Part shown: positions 42,256 to 54,400 of the stretch, in pieces
How positions within the stretch are numbered: position 1 is the first letter of the stretch
Layout of the letters: each line of letters begins with the position of its first letter
The notes under the pieces: model-generated
Told to the model about the DNA's origin: nothing
Databases searched by the model: none
The model's input: only the letters and a program-made list of their open reading frames with translations
Assembly (NCBI RefSeq): GCF_022539315.1
Contig: NC_066326.1
Coordinates: forward strand, 4,356,601 to 4,420,600
Origin: Serinus canaria
Lineage: Eukaryota > Chordata > Aves > Passeriformes > Fringillidae
Direction of reading: 5' to 3'
DNA length: 64,000 nt
Made by a program: the position numbers and the translations under genes

Positions 42256-45200
42256 ATTTGGCAAAGCATGTGGTCTAAAGTTGGTCTTGGAGACGGGAAT
42301 AAAATTAAGCACACACATACATTCTTGTCTGGGGCTTTTTTTAAAAATTGATTCCATACAGGGAGCAGAATTTAGCTAAATATATTGAATATAGCTTCCT
42401 TCTGATTTTCATCTCTATAGATAATGGCTTGTATTAGGAAAAGTGTGCCATAATTATCACACTTTTGCCAGAGAGTGGGCAAATACGAAATAGTGATGCT
42501 GCTTTTGAATCAGTAGTAGTGCTGATTTTGATGGCTAGGTTACTGCCATCTGGCCAATAATTTTTCTGGTATGTTGGAAAATACTTTTCTTTTCTGTGTT
42601 AACTAATGAATTATTTATTCAGGAACAACAACAAATTCTTTGGATTCTCAGGAGTTCAGAAGTATTGCTGTTTCTTTGCCTGTTTCCCCAGTTTTCAGGG
42701 TGTGTCACTCTCTCTGGTGGGTCTATTCAGCCCTTAAAACTAAGTTGGTTTTTTTTTTTCATGTGGTACAGAGCTGTGTGCATGTGTGTTTTTAAACAAG
42801 GGCACCTGCATGAAAAATGTCTATCCTCATTAGATCCATTTTCTCAATTAAATTCAAGTTTCTATGTCCAAAAGTCATAAATCTGGGTATCGATTTAGCC
42901 ATAAAATAATGAAACTCCCAGCAGTCTTCTAAACCCATTTTACTTGGATGAGCGTATAAGCTTTTAAAATATCGAGTTATTCCAGTATTTAATACACATA
43001 ACTGCTTCCAGAGGTCTGGAGGCAATAAGGCATATCTTCCCCACTCCATTTGAAGTGCTGCAGTGAGAGCCAGCCAGTCCCTCACTACTGGTTTTAAGGC
43101 TTTTGACAATTTTACTCAGTGTGAGTTTGATACTTTCTCAACGGGGGCTATATCCCCCAAAGCCAAAATCAATAACCTATCAAATCAAATCTCTATAAAA
43201 TACCAATGGGCTCTTGGTGGTTTGCTCCCATAAATACAATTCAGCTTAACTCTACACTTTCAAAACAGGCTGATTCTACTTTTTCTGGCCTCTTCCAAAA
43301 GGTTAACTGTATCAGCAACAGGCACTTCCAAAAATTTCTTTCTAGGCAACAAATAATGGTCTGTTCCTTGTAAAGTAAAGAATTAAAACCAATTCTACTC
43401 ACTTGTATTCAAGGATAACTCTGCGTCTTGGTTTCATTTTTCCAAATGGGACAGATCATTGCTCCTCCAGTGCCACCTTTACCTGGCTCAAAGGACATCC
43501 ACAGCTGAGCAAGTAACCTCTGTGGGGATAGCAGGAGCCTGGAAAAGCATTTAAGTTTTATAAATGTAGTCCCATTTCAGGTTAAACTGGATTTCACAGT
43601 GCATAGATAAATGTTGCCAAACAAGCTGTAAAGGTACATTGACCTCTTGCTCAGCCCTGTCTATGCTCAGGGCAGTTTGAAAATTTACAAAGAACAGTAG
43701 ATTGAAGCAAATATTTTTAAATGTGGCTTTGTTTTATTTGAATCTTTTCCACTCCTCACACACATGTTGAGGTTGCTGCTTGATAAAGCAAAATCTCACA
43801 GAGGTGAGCATTTTATGAGCAAAGAAACCTTCTCTTCTACTGCAAAGTGTAGCAGTGCAAGGAGTAACTTACCTTGCTAAATGAAAGCAAATTCCCATGC
43901 AGTGTTTTTCCCCAGCTGACAGAGCTGCAAACAAACCTGCCCTGAAGAATATAACAAATGTTCTTCTAATAACTAGGAGCAGCATTTCAAATTCAGTGGG
44001 GTTGGAAGGTGTTTGCTCTGTTGTGGCTCCTTTGCTTTCCTCACCTTTAGCACCACAAGGCTCAGAACACTGCCATATTATTCCAGGATTTGCACTGATA
44101 TACACAACTGGGGCAAAGCACCTGTACTGGAGGTTTTCAAGTTATCTGAAAAGTATTAAACTCTCAAATTTCACTGAAATTGCACACACCAAAAACTGAA
44201 GTAACATAGTGATGAATTAACCTCCAAAATACAAGTGGTTTGATTATTAATGATCATGAAATACACTTGTTCCTAGAAATTCCTTGTACACCACCTTGAG
44301 TCCTGCTCAGCAGCAAGATTGGCTTCTAAATATAGTCTTGAGGTCAGCATGTAAAAACTGTAATGTGTGGCCACATTTCAAATGTGGTTGTATATCATAA
44401 ATCAAAATTAAGGCCAACAACTTTCATTCAAATTAGTGTCTTTTGGCTCTGCCTCTCCTCTCTTACTCTCTGATTAATGCTTTTCACATAAATATAGCAA
44501 GTAAGTTGCCTTTTTTTTTTTTCTTTGAATGGCATTTACATAGTTCCCTTACAGCAAACATCACGGGAACTTATTTATGTGTCGATCTCTTGTGTCCTCC
44601 AAAAGACAGTTGCCTAATGCAGCATTATTCCAAACGGGTTCTTATATTCTTGACTCTGTTCTGCAGAGTCAAGATAATGCAGAGAATTAATAAACTTGTT
44701 TTCTTTTATGTTAACAATAAAAAAGTTAGAATGGTTGTCCAGATCGACTGATATTACCTGGAATATTTCCTCCCACTATTAATTCCATCTCTGCAGCTAG
44801 CAAGGACGATGGCCAGATTTGGAGGGCTGAACAGCTGCCGAGCATGACCACAACCTTTGTTTGATGCCACCTCTTGTTTTGACCCCTGCTTTCTGGTCAC
44901 CAGAGAGATGATTGACTAAGTGCGCAGCAAAGTCCATTTTTAGTGCGGTGGACTGGAGCACGGCATGACAAACTGTGATGTCTGAGTTTTGTGTTACACC
45001 ATCTGGCCTGCCACTTCCAGAGCCTCACATCAGAGTCCTGATGATGTATGTTTAAGCCTGGCACTATCATTTATCTTGAATCTTGTGTTTAAACAGATGC
45101 AAGCAGAATATAACAGGAAAGGAGACCTTGGTGCAGGAGCTGCTGAAGAAAGCGATGCTGTTGAGCTGTCTACAGAATCCAAGATTAAGTGTAAAATCTG

Positions 45201-45402
45201 ACAGGGAGGATATGTACTAAAAAATATGTGTTGACAGAATGATTTAGCTAATATTTTAAAGGCAAAACATCAACTGAATTTCCATATCACTTATAATGTT
45301 AGTGAACAAGGTACTACAAAGCAGGCTATCCCCTTCTGTCACCAGCATCTTATTCACAACTTTATTTTACAGATCAAAAATGTTTTAATAAAAGGAAGCT
45401 CT
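42256..45402. other. Non-coding sequence
   Basis: AT-rich. It contains a strong hairpin at 44648-44674 and an exon-like open stretch at 45097-45201, both described separately. No transposon recognised. A 105-codon minus-strand frame at 42792-43109 has no recognisable domain. Confidence 0.4.
44648..44674. other. Perfect 11-bp inverted repeat (hairpin)
   Basis: TCTTGACTCTG, loop TTCTG, CAGAGTCAAGA: eleven uninterrupted Watson-Crick pairs. Too short for a typical pre-miRNA (27 bases in all) and not followed by a T run that would suggest a Pol III terminator. Function unknown. Confidence 0.7.
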
Positions 45403-45510
45403 GGGGCCTGATTTTCAGCTGTTGTACATCAACTCAGCTACACTGATAGCACCAGAGTAGCCACGTTAATGAAGTGACACAATTTACAGCAGCTGAGAAT
45501 CTGTTCCCTA
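45403..45510 (+). mobile_element. Palindromic MITE-like interspersed repeat
   Basis: The left arm GGGGCCTGATTTTCAGCTGT, then TGTACATCA..CAGCTACACTGATAG, pairs imperfectly with the right arm AATTTACAGCAGCTGAGAAT, then CTGTTCCC. This gives an inverted-repeat element of about 108 bp. The block order (ggcctgattctcagctg-gtgtaaatca-...-tttacaccagctgaggatctggccc) is one I know as widespread in reptile and bird genomes, and the palindromic form fits a non-autonomous DNA transposon. The copy is old and diverged. The family name needs a library search. Confidence 0.55.
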
Positions 45511-45766
45511 GTTCTAATCCAAGTTCTTATACACAGCCAAAACCTGCTGCATTGCCAGGAATAAAAGACCTCAATAATCAAAATGAGCCCTTAAAATGCT
45601 GTGGGTGGGAGCTCATGGTCTGACCCAGATGTGTTCATCAGCCCAGGAAGAGGAGATGAAAAGAGAGGGGTCTGCCCACCATGAGGCCACGTGGTGGTGC
45701 TGGCTGTAGGGTTCCTGCGGTACCAATTGCCTCAGTTCTTTTTTAACTTCATCCTGTATTAAAACT

Positions 45767-45975
45767 ATAGAATCACAGAATGTTTTGGGTTGGGAGAGAC
45801 CCTAAAGATCATCTCATTCCACTCCCCTACGATGGGCAGGGACAGCTTCCACTATCCCAGGTTGCTCCAAGTCCAGTCCAGCCTGGTCTGGGACACTTCA
45901 AAGGTTGGAGCAGCCACAGCTTCTCTGGGCAAACTGTGCCAGGGCCTCACCACAAAACACTCCTGAATCTAACTT
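45767..45975 (-). mobile_element. CR1 LINE 3' end fragment
   Basis: Reverse-complement CR1: ATAGAATCACAGAATG at the tail, GGTTGGGAGAGACC, AAAGATCATCTCATTCCA, GGGCAGGGACAGCTTCCACTA and CAGGTTGCTCCAAGTCC. It continues with CAGCCTGGTCTGGGACACTTC and TTCTCTGGGCAAACTGTGCC, then AGGGCCTCACCAC. About 210 bp, clearly recognisable. Confidence 0.93.
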
Positions 45976-47532
45976 AGATGAATCAGCAAATCCAATGGAG
46001 GAAAGACATTTCACACCAGCTTTGGGTTCAGCCTCTGAAGCCTACACAAAGTTCAACAAGCTGTAGAAATTCAGCTAATGGCACCAGTTAAATTAGCAGT
46101 CCAGATCTGCACTCCTAATCCACAGAATGAGGGAGGCACAACCAGATGGGGGTGCAGACCATTTTAAAACATGAAACATTAATTGAGGGATGACAACCTC
46201 AGTTCTCTGACAGTGAGAAAAGTGCTGAGCAACTATGTTGTGTCTTTGATAGCCATGTCCCAACATCCAAAAGAGAAAATATCTCAGGGCAAGCAAGCTA
46301 ATTGATGCAGGAAGATTGGAACTGTGGAAGCTGGAAGAGGAAGAAAACGTCATGAACTGAATAAAAGAAGTAGGTAATTGAGATGTGAACAGTTTGGGAA
46401 GACTGAACTGTGCAAAAGCTGGATCCCTCTTTTTCCCCCAGCACTGCTGTAAGTGACAGCAGCACTTCCATGGTGTCCATGGCACATCCTGGTGCTGGAA
46501 CTGGACAGGAGCAGCCCCAGTGCCAGGGGGAGGAGGCAGCAGCCCCCAAGTGACATAGGCCCTGCTGCAGTTCCTGAGCAGACAATTTTCAGACCTTATT
46601 AAAACGTTAGCACTTTATTTTGTGAATGGAGCAGTACTTTCATTGCATGCACAATTAGCCTTTTCGTATTAGCAACTTCCTAGCAACTCTGTTTCTTAAA
46701 ATAGGGACTTACAGTGCAAGCTTTTATCTTATATAATCCCTTAGAAAAAGATAGCTCAGACACCTTTTGGGGGTTTTATACATCAAACCTTCAGCTTGAG
46801 ACCTGTCTTTATCAAAGGAACTAGCAGCTCTATCTAGGGTTTATGTTCTTTAGAGGAATTCCAAATTGCCTGTTTTTTATAGACTACCTACATAACAACC
46901 TCCTACAGTATTTAAATTTTTGTAATTTTCTACTCCTAATGTGATCTTCACATTTAAATGCACACAGATTATTTTACATTTATCTATTTAATATCAGAGT
47001 TATGCCTTTCTTTAAATGCCTGTTATTCAACAATTTATTAATAGCAAGCAGTTTTTTTTACAGAAGCCATTTAAATTTAGTTAGTTTATGGTGATTTCTT
47101 GTATCTTTTCAGCCAGGAGAAAAGCCTTAATAGCCTGGAAGACTATATTTATAAAACATATTTGTCTATTTAGCCTCATATATATCATCATTATGAGAGG
47201 ACTAAAGTATTTTTCCTGACTTTTCTCTATACAGATATAACACGGTGGTGCATTAATAAATGTGTCTCCTCTGAAACAGACTTGCTGGCTATCACCAATC
47301 CATACAAAGCATTTTGGCATTAAAAATTCCCTCACAGAGTATTTAAGCCATCCTCAGAGACCAAGGTCACAGCCAGAGACAAAAATCACAGCAAAGCTGT
47401 GCTTACCTTGGCTGTCACATTATGGGGTCCAAGTGAAGCAGTCCCTCAGCCATCAGCAGCCAGATGGGACCCCACTCATGGTGGAACAGAGAACCCCCAG
47501 GTCTGGGCTGTGCACAGGGCTGAGCAGACTGG
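45976..47532. other. Non-coding sequence
   Basis: The part at 46090-46590 has low-stop minus-strand frames (68-130 codons) with no recognisable product. 46590-47330 is AT-rich and unremarkable. No repeat recognised. Confidence 0.4.
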
Positions 47533-48432
47533 ATGTGGCTCACACAAACATCACCTTGTCTGGGAAGGGTATCTATGATCTCCTGGGCAGGAAAAGATAA
47601 GGGAGGAGAAGCAGTGTGGGGTCATTTAGCACCACGTTCACCCCTGCAACCTTCTGACTCATGTGGATTTCATTTGGTGCACAGGTGGGCCGTGGTCTGG
47701 AGCAAAGCCTTGGCAAGGGCTGTACATGATGAGCAGAAAAGCTCACAGGGTTTCAGAGATGCCCTTGGCTACTGCTCAGCATGTGTGAAATGTCTTGGTT
47801 CTGCAGCACAAGGAGAGGAAGAGAGGAGGGCTGGGGGAGAAATGGGATCAGCTGGAGTGGTGTTTGTAATGAGCTGCACAGAACCGTCAGTGGGAGCTCC
47901 AGCTCACAGTGTCACTGCCTTCACCCACATTGTTGGCTCCAGAGCATCCCCCAGGCAGGAGGGAGGTGACCCCCTCACTTCAGATGGGTGTCTGACCATC
48001 ATTCCTCTGGAACAGGCTGAACAGGAAGAACTGAGGGGTTTCACAAGGATGGGAAAAGCCCAGCTCCCTGCATTCCCACCAGAGGATTGTGAGAAAAAGT
48101 TTGGCTGTAGAGGTGGCTCTGAGTGCAGGCAGGGCGTTGGATCAGGAGCATCTCACCCACCTCTTTGGGTTGTCCTCCTCCCTGCAGGACCTGATCAACT
48201 TGCAGGTTGTGCAGTTCCTGGCTCCTCCCCTGCTGTGGGTACCTCACAGAGAAGCTTCAAGGAGTCCTTTCTCTCCTTTTTATTTATCTATGGAGCATAC
48301 TTTGCAAGGGCTAATTTATATTTGAGCAGCAGTGTGTATGAAGGTCCACACAAGGCAGCTCAACCACCAGAAAAGTTAATGTGTGCTTTGCATTTGCCAT
48401 CTCTAATTACAGAAGGGAAGCAGTGGAGGTAG
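47533..48432 (+). other. GC-richer stretch holding an unexplained 299-codon open frame
   Basis: From ATG at 47533 to a stop ending at 48432 one frame is uninterrupted for 299 codons, the longest in the window. The translation has no domain, signal peptide, transmembrane segment or repeat pattern that I recognise. Its composition (Gly, Ser, Ala, Pro, Cys and Trp scattered) looks like translated non-coding DNA. Two shorter frames overlap on the same strand and one on the opposite strand. No splice sites at sensible places or promoter were identified. Whether it is transcribed is unknown; I do not call it a gene. Confidence 0.12.
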
Positions 48433-50192
48433 ATCCATGGCTCTGCACGAGCCCCTTTGCCTATTTGAGAGCTAATTAAATATGTCTCCTGTATATAAAA
48501 TATATCATCTCTAGATAACAGCATACTGTTAAATTCTTCATCTTATTAAAAGCTTGCATTAATGCTTTTCCAACATAAATTTTAACTGTGGACAGGTACT
48601 ATTTGAGGAGCCTGACAATAGGACTGACCTAGATTAGGCTGACAGTGCCAAAAGATATATCACCTCTAGCTGTCTGGGGGAGAAGAAGGATGAGGAATAC
48701 ATTCCCCATTATTGCCTAATGCTGATGTGCCAGCATTATCTCCAGAAACTCAGTGCAGCTTCTCCTTCTGCTCCCTTGGTGGGGTAGGTGGCTATACCAT
48801 GCTGAGGAACTATATTCTCTGCTTGCTGTCTCTTATTTCCCATCTTATAACTCCGCTGAAGGGAAATTTAATGGGGTGTTGGGTAATGATTTTAAAGGCA
48901 CTGATAAGTCCCTCTGTAGTTTACAGAATTACAGGAGAAGTCAGATAATTCCAGGTGGTTGGGTTTGTGCAGTGAGTTCTGGCAGGCATTTGGGTCAGGG
49001 CTGTCTGTAGAGGGGCAGAAAGAAGCCTTTCTGAACCAACACTCAAGCCTTCACTAAAAAATTCTTCTCTAAGGTTGCTTGGACTCTAGTCAAGGGGCAG
49101 TGATGGCAGGTTTAGAGACCTCAGGGTGTTTCACCACATAGGGAACATTTTTTTTCTTTTAGCATATGTGCACAGAGCTGAGCAGAGATCTTTTCAAGGC
49201 ATCCTTGTAAAAAAAGGAGACAGCAAGTGGGCTTATAAAAAACCCTTTACTGTCACACAACTTCTAATGCAGAAAACAAGACTGCTGAAGAGCAGCAATA
49301 TTTCTCACATGCATTACTGAATATTCAAGAGATATGAAAATAGCTTTAAGAGTCTAAGAAAATAGAAATTCCAAATATTAATAGGAACTCTGCCATTGAT
49401 TTTAGCACAGAGCTTGCACTGACAGTGTGAGATTGCTCTGTGTTAGACACTTGATTGACATAGTGATGGCTCATTCAAAGTGTATGCAAAGTCAGTGCAA
49501 CTGTATTAGGCTTTTCTCTTGACTTTGGATTTTTTAACTTTTACCTCTGACATCCCAAGGGCCATTGTATTGACAGAATAATACTTCTTTTGCAAAGCTG
49601 CTGTATGAGACACTTTCCATTTTGGGAAGGGGGAAGGGAAGACTTTTCACTGCTGTCCTCCTGTATGAAGAGCTCAAGATACAGTGAATGAGGTGCAGCT
49701 GCAGAATCTTCAGCCCATGAAATTCTTTTGGGACTTATGCATACAAAAATTCAGTGAAACCCATTGTCAGCTCCCTCTACGAACCAGCACCTCTGAATGT
49801 GGGAGTTTATACATCCTGTGCTATGGACAATAAGGACAAGGATCAGTTTGGAGCCACACCTCAGGGCTGTTTCCCAGAGCTGGCTCAAACCTCCTCATCA
49901 GGAGAAAAGAAAACCAGCATTGTCACTTTCCAAAAGAGAACAAAACTGCTTCCCAGGACTAGAAAGCCATTTAGTATGTTCCTTCCCCAGCCAGTCACCT
50001 GCTGAGAGGGATCTGTCCTTTCCCCAGGCAGTGAGCACAGGGTCCCTTAGTCATTGACCAAGATACCACTGCAGGCAAAACCAACCTACCCAGAGGGGAA
50101 AAAAATCCCATTGGCATCTGCTTGTGCTGTAAAAATGAGAGAAATGTAAAAGAAAGGAAGAAAAAATTACAAAAAAAGAAAGAAGAAAGAAA
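48433..50192. other. Non-coding sequence
   Basis: AT-rich 48440-48660 (CTAATTAAATATG, TATATAAAATATATC, TTAATGC motifs) has a conserved-element texture. The remainder is mixed, with short overlapping frames only. No repeat recognised. Confidence 0.4.
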
Positions 50193-50221
50193 AACTTTTC
50201 CCCCTCTCTGGGGGAAAAGTT
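50193..50221. other. Perfect 12-bp inverted repeat (hairpin)
   Basis: AACTTTTCCCCC, loop TCTCT, GGGGGAAAAGTT: twelve uninterrupted pairs, preceded by a 40-base A/G-rich tract. The stem is G/C-rich at the loop end. It is the strongest simple hairpin I found. It is shorter than a pre-miRNA and no gene boundary is visible nearby, so its role is unknown. Confidence 0.75.
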
Positions 50222-51409
50222 ACTCCTTGAGCACAAGAATAATAAAGTAAAATTTATTTTATCTATGGATTCTGTCTGATAAAAAGACAATTCAGTGCAA
50301 AGGGAAACTGAGGATTGGAAACTCAAGAAGTGGTGGGTCTTGGGATCACTTTCTCAGCAGTAGTAAATGGCTATAAATGCACTGGATTTCATACCAAACA
50401 AGAATATTTCAGGGATCTATCAAAAATTTCCTACAGAAACAGATGTTTCCACCTACTCAGAGATATGGACAAGAGTCTCAGTTACCCTAAATCCCTCTCA
50501 TGCTCTTCTAAATATACACCCATCATATGCCCCTTAAAGTGTGCGAATGATGCAAGACCGACTTCACGTGTATGAAAATTTCATCCTGGATTTTTACAGG
50601 GAAAAGCATAATTTATCATTAAACTTTTTCCTAACATTTACAATGGCTGTGGAAATTCACCTCCTCATTTTGGAAGGCACATACAAAAAATCTGTCTAAC
50701 TCATGGCAGAAAATTGAAAAGTAACAATGAACCATTATAATCTGCTTGATCAGCTGGAGCACAGAAATAAAAAATGCTACCTCTTAAAAGAGTAGTTGGA
50801 ATTATCTTGATTTTTACATAGAAATAAGTGACAACAACCTCCAGATAGCACCACTTCCCACCCGCATATTTAACTTGAAAGTCAAGGTTGAGTGAAAAAA
50901 TATTGCTGCCTTGAAAGATAAATATATTACTTATATTAGCTATATCAGGAATATGTGCTAGATTATAAATATTTAAATTCAGATTTGGAAACCATATATT
51001 TTGAAGAAACCTAGGCCAATAAATATTGGATTACAAATTCATATCTACAATTTTCTTTAAAAAAAAACCTTATGATTTCTGTTTCAGTAAAATGGGATGA
51101 TAATAATTTATCTGTGTTGTACAAATGCTTTATTTGCACTCTCTTCTCCAAGCTAACATTTCCTAATGCCTTTTAACTTCCAGAAAAAGTGAAAACATTG
51201 CCCTAAAATATTTCCATTCAAATTTCCTAGATTAAATCATATGCTTTTAAAGCTCACTCTGTGATCAGGACTGTTCCTGCAGCACTCCAACCCAGCTAGT
51301 TGAGCAGCATGAAAAGCAATAGAGTTGTTTTAATAGTGCAGTGCTAGTTTGGAATAGATAAAACAGGAAGGTTTCACAGTCAGCAGCTTACAAAGCCCAA
51401 TGCCAACAG
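50222..51409. other. Non-coding AT-rich sequence
   Basis: No repeat, exon or RNA gene recognised. Confidence 0.45.
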
Positions 51410-51436
51410 AAAGATCCTCTTGAAAGGAGGATCTTT
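51410..51436. other. Perfect 10-bp inverted repeat
   Basis: AAAGATCCTC, loop TTGAAAG, GAGGATCTTT. About one such structure could arise by chance in 64 kb when varied loop lengths are allowed, so significance is low. Confidence 0.65.
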
Positions 51437-54400
51437 GCAAATTTTTAAAAATAAAGAAGTGGGAGGAAGAGACCACTGCACATAATTAGAGCAGAAAAGG
51501 CTTGAAATGTCTTAAAATATAAGACATGAACCAATCTGCAAAGAACACGAGCAAGGAGGAGGCATTTCCTTTGGCCTGCTCTTTCATTCTGACCTACTGT
51601 AAAGATTACTGCATTTAGCTCCAGGGCAGCTCTTATGGGTCATTTTTACCTACAAAATTACACCTCCATAGCCTGGGGTCTCATATGATCTGATGGTTCC
51701 TGCATTAATTACTGAAGAGCAGGTTCTTCCCTACTCGCTCGGATAAGCGGCTGTTGGTCTCTGATGGTGCAGGCTTTGCATCAGAGATTTGTAGCTGTGT
51801 CATGGCAGGAGCTGGGAAATTATAAACCAGGAGAAAGAAAGAAAAGACTGAAAGTTAAATTTTCTAAAAGCATTAGAAGTTTAAAGTACTCAAAGGATGT
51901 TCTTCTAAAGTTTTGGAGGAATGCAGACTGCAGTCACATGGATTGCACGGAATGAAATCCTGGAGTGGTGTTAACAGTAAAACAGTGAAGGAAAAAAATT
52001 ATCTGATTGTCCCGTCCTGCAAATCAACAGCTGAAATTGTTCCTGCTGGGTAAGATCCCAGGGGCTGAAACATCATGTCATTGAGCTTAGACTCCTGTCC
52101 CCTGGTGCTGGACCCCCATTTCAGCTCAGAAGGGAAGACAGCACTTCCAGGCAGGCATCTGAGGAATGCTGAAATCCTCCCCAGCACAGCTGATAGACAA
52201 AAACCAGCACATCACTCTGGATTTCAGAAGGAGATTGCTGGGTTTAGTTGCTCTTTTTGGGTGGCTGCCCAAGAGAATTGATTGCCAGAGAGCAAAGGCT
52301 TGGACTGACTGTGAATCAGGAGCTAATAAAACGTCCCAAGGGACAGGTGAAGGCATGCCAATTGTTTTTGAAAGTGTAGGCTTTTAAACATGACATGACT
52401 ACCAAAAACCCCCCCCAAAAAACAACCCAAGAAGAAAAGAGAAAAAAGAAACTAGTGTTTGTCATAATTAAAACATTAAAACATCTGATTTCAAGAGGAA
52501 AAAAAAAGAAAATAAGGTGGCTTTTTTTTTTCCTGCAAAATCTGACTAAAAAACCATCCAGTATTTGAGCATCCACAATGCTGACTCAAATAGGTAAGAC
52601 ATTTTTTTTGTCTGGGAAAACATCACTATCTTTTACATTCCCCTCCTTTTCTTTGTAGAACTGACTGCTGTGACAATGCAGTGTAACTCTTGCCCACTAC
52701 TGGACCAATGACTGTACCAAAGAAAATGCTGTGTACACTGAGTGTCTTGATCCAAAGGGAAACATTGATGACAAAGGAGTTTAAAGAAGTCTTGGGATAA
52801 ATTCAGTTTCATTAAGTTACATTACCACTCTTTCCACCAAGTTTGCCTCAGCACTGATCACTCACAGCATTCACAATGAGTGTGGCCATCATGTAAAATG
52901 AACTTTGACAATTCCTCTTTCTCTCTGGGTACACAGCAGGCTGTGTTTCCAAATCTCCCTTTCTTAGGAAGTTTTAACACTTGCTCACTAATACTTGGCT
53001 TAAAGGGCGATTTGCTGCCCACTACTATGGAGACAGCATTTTTAATAAATAATGCATTCTGTGTAATGGGGACAATAAAGGCCAAGGTAAAAAATGTAAA
53101 ACATTTTAATGGGATGTCTTGACAAAATCTTCCCATCACCTTCTCTGAATACTTTACTAATGATCTTCTAGCTTGGGGAGATTTTTTTTCATTAGGAAGA
53201 AGTTCATCATGTACTAATAATGCGCTGTTAATTGTTGAAGTAGCAAAGTTCAGATGTGTTATTCCAGCTTTTCTCACTGAGTAAATGTGTTTGTGTCACA
53301 GCCCAAAAGGTTCAGGTGGGTGTAAGAGTTACGTGCCTAGGATCCTCTGCAGCTCTGCCCTGTCTGGGACAACTTCAGCCTCTCAGCACCAGGGTGGATT
53401 CCAGTTTTCAGCAGTGGAATATGGAATAATGAAGTGAAATAATAGCATTAACCAATACCTAATTAACACACAATCTATTTAATTTCTAGCTCCACCATTA
53501 GGTTACTATTAAAGTATATTTAGTTGGCCTGTGTAAAACCACATTATGGCAGCTTCTCAGAGTCAGGCTATTCACAGGCCATTTGCAATGTTCATTTCTC
53601 TTCTCTTTAATGTCATAGATTTAACTTCATGAAGGTCTAGTGCAGGTTAGTGCAGAAGATGGACGATTGCAGCCTAATAGGTTTTTTCCTTGGCCCTTCC
53701 AGAGGATGTATTAGAAATTTGCACAGATTCAGAGCAGACATGTGTCTGTCTCTTCCTGGCCTTCCAAGCTGAGGGGGAGCTGAATATTTAGGTACGAGGA
53801 ACTGGGATTTTGGACAGAGCTGTGTATTTCTCTGCTGGGCACCAAAGCACTTCATATTTTTGTATACTCAGGCAGGTAAACATGGCCAGTGCCTGAAAGA
53901 AGACTCTATATCCAGTGAAACACAAAATATGTAAGATCTGCACATTCCCAGTTAAACTATTCTGTCTGCCCCAAGCCTGACTGTGGTCACAAGTATTATG
54001 GTCAGCATTCGAGACCTTGGGGAGTCACAGTCCCATGTTCTTGCCTGCCAAGACACCCTGCAGTGATGGTCCATATCCTCAGCTGGTAACTTTAGTAAAT
54101 CATTCAAAATACTGCCTAGCCCAGAACATAAAGGACAGCTGTGATTTAGTAAGGCTGCAGAGCAGAGCTGTCTGTGTTACCTCAACCTAGGAAAGGATGA
54201 GTTTTCAACAGACCTCCTCAGGATATTTTAATTTGTGTAAGTGCATTCAAAGCATGAAAGCAGACGGACAATATGTGAATTATGAACTAATTGGGGGAAG
54301 ATGGAAATGAGAAGGTAAATTTCATTTACATTATCTCCCTTTTTATGCTTGCTAAGGTCTAAGGTAAAGGCTCGGTCTCTTTCTGGTCCATAAAATATGG

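Noticed and set aside
52858..53277. 139-codon minus-strand frame as a gene
   Set aside because: No family resemblance. The DNA looks more like a conserved non-coding element, so I kept only that possibility as a finding.
53380..53400. REST/NRSF-like site (TCAGCACCAGGGTGGATTCC)
   Set aside because: Only the left half matches the RE1 consensus; the right half does not.
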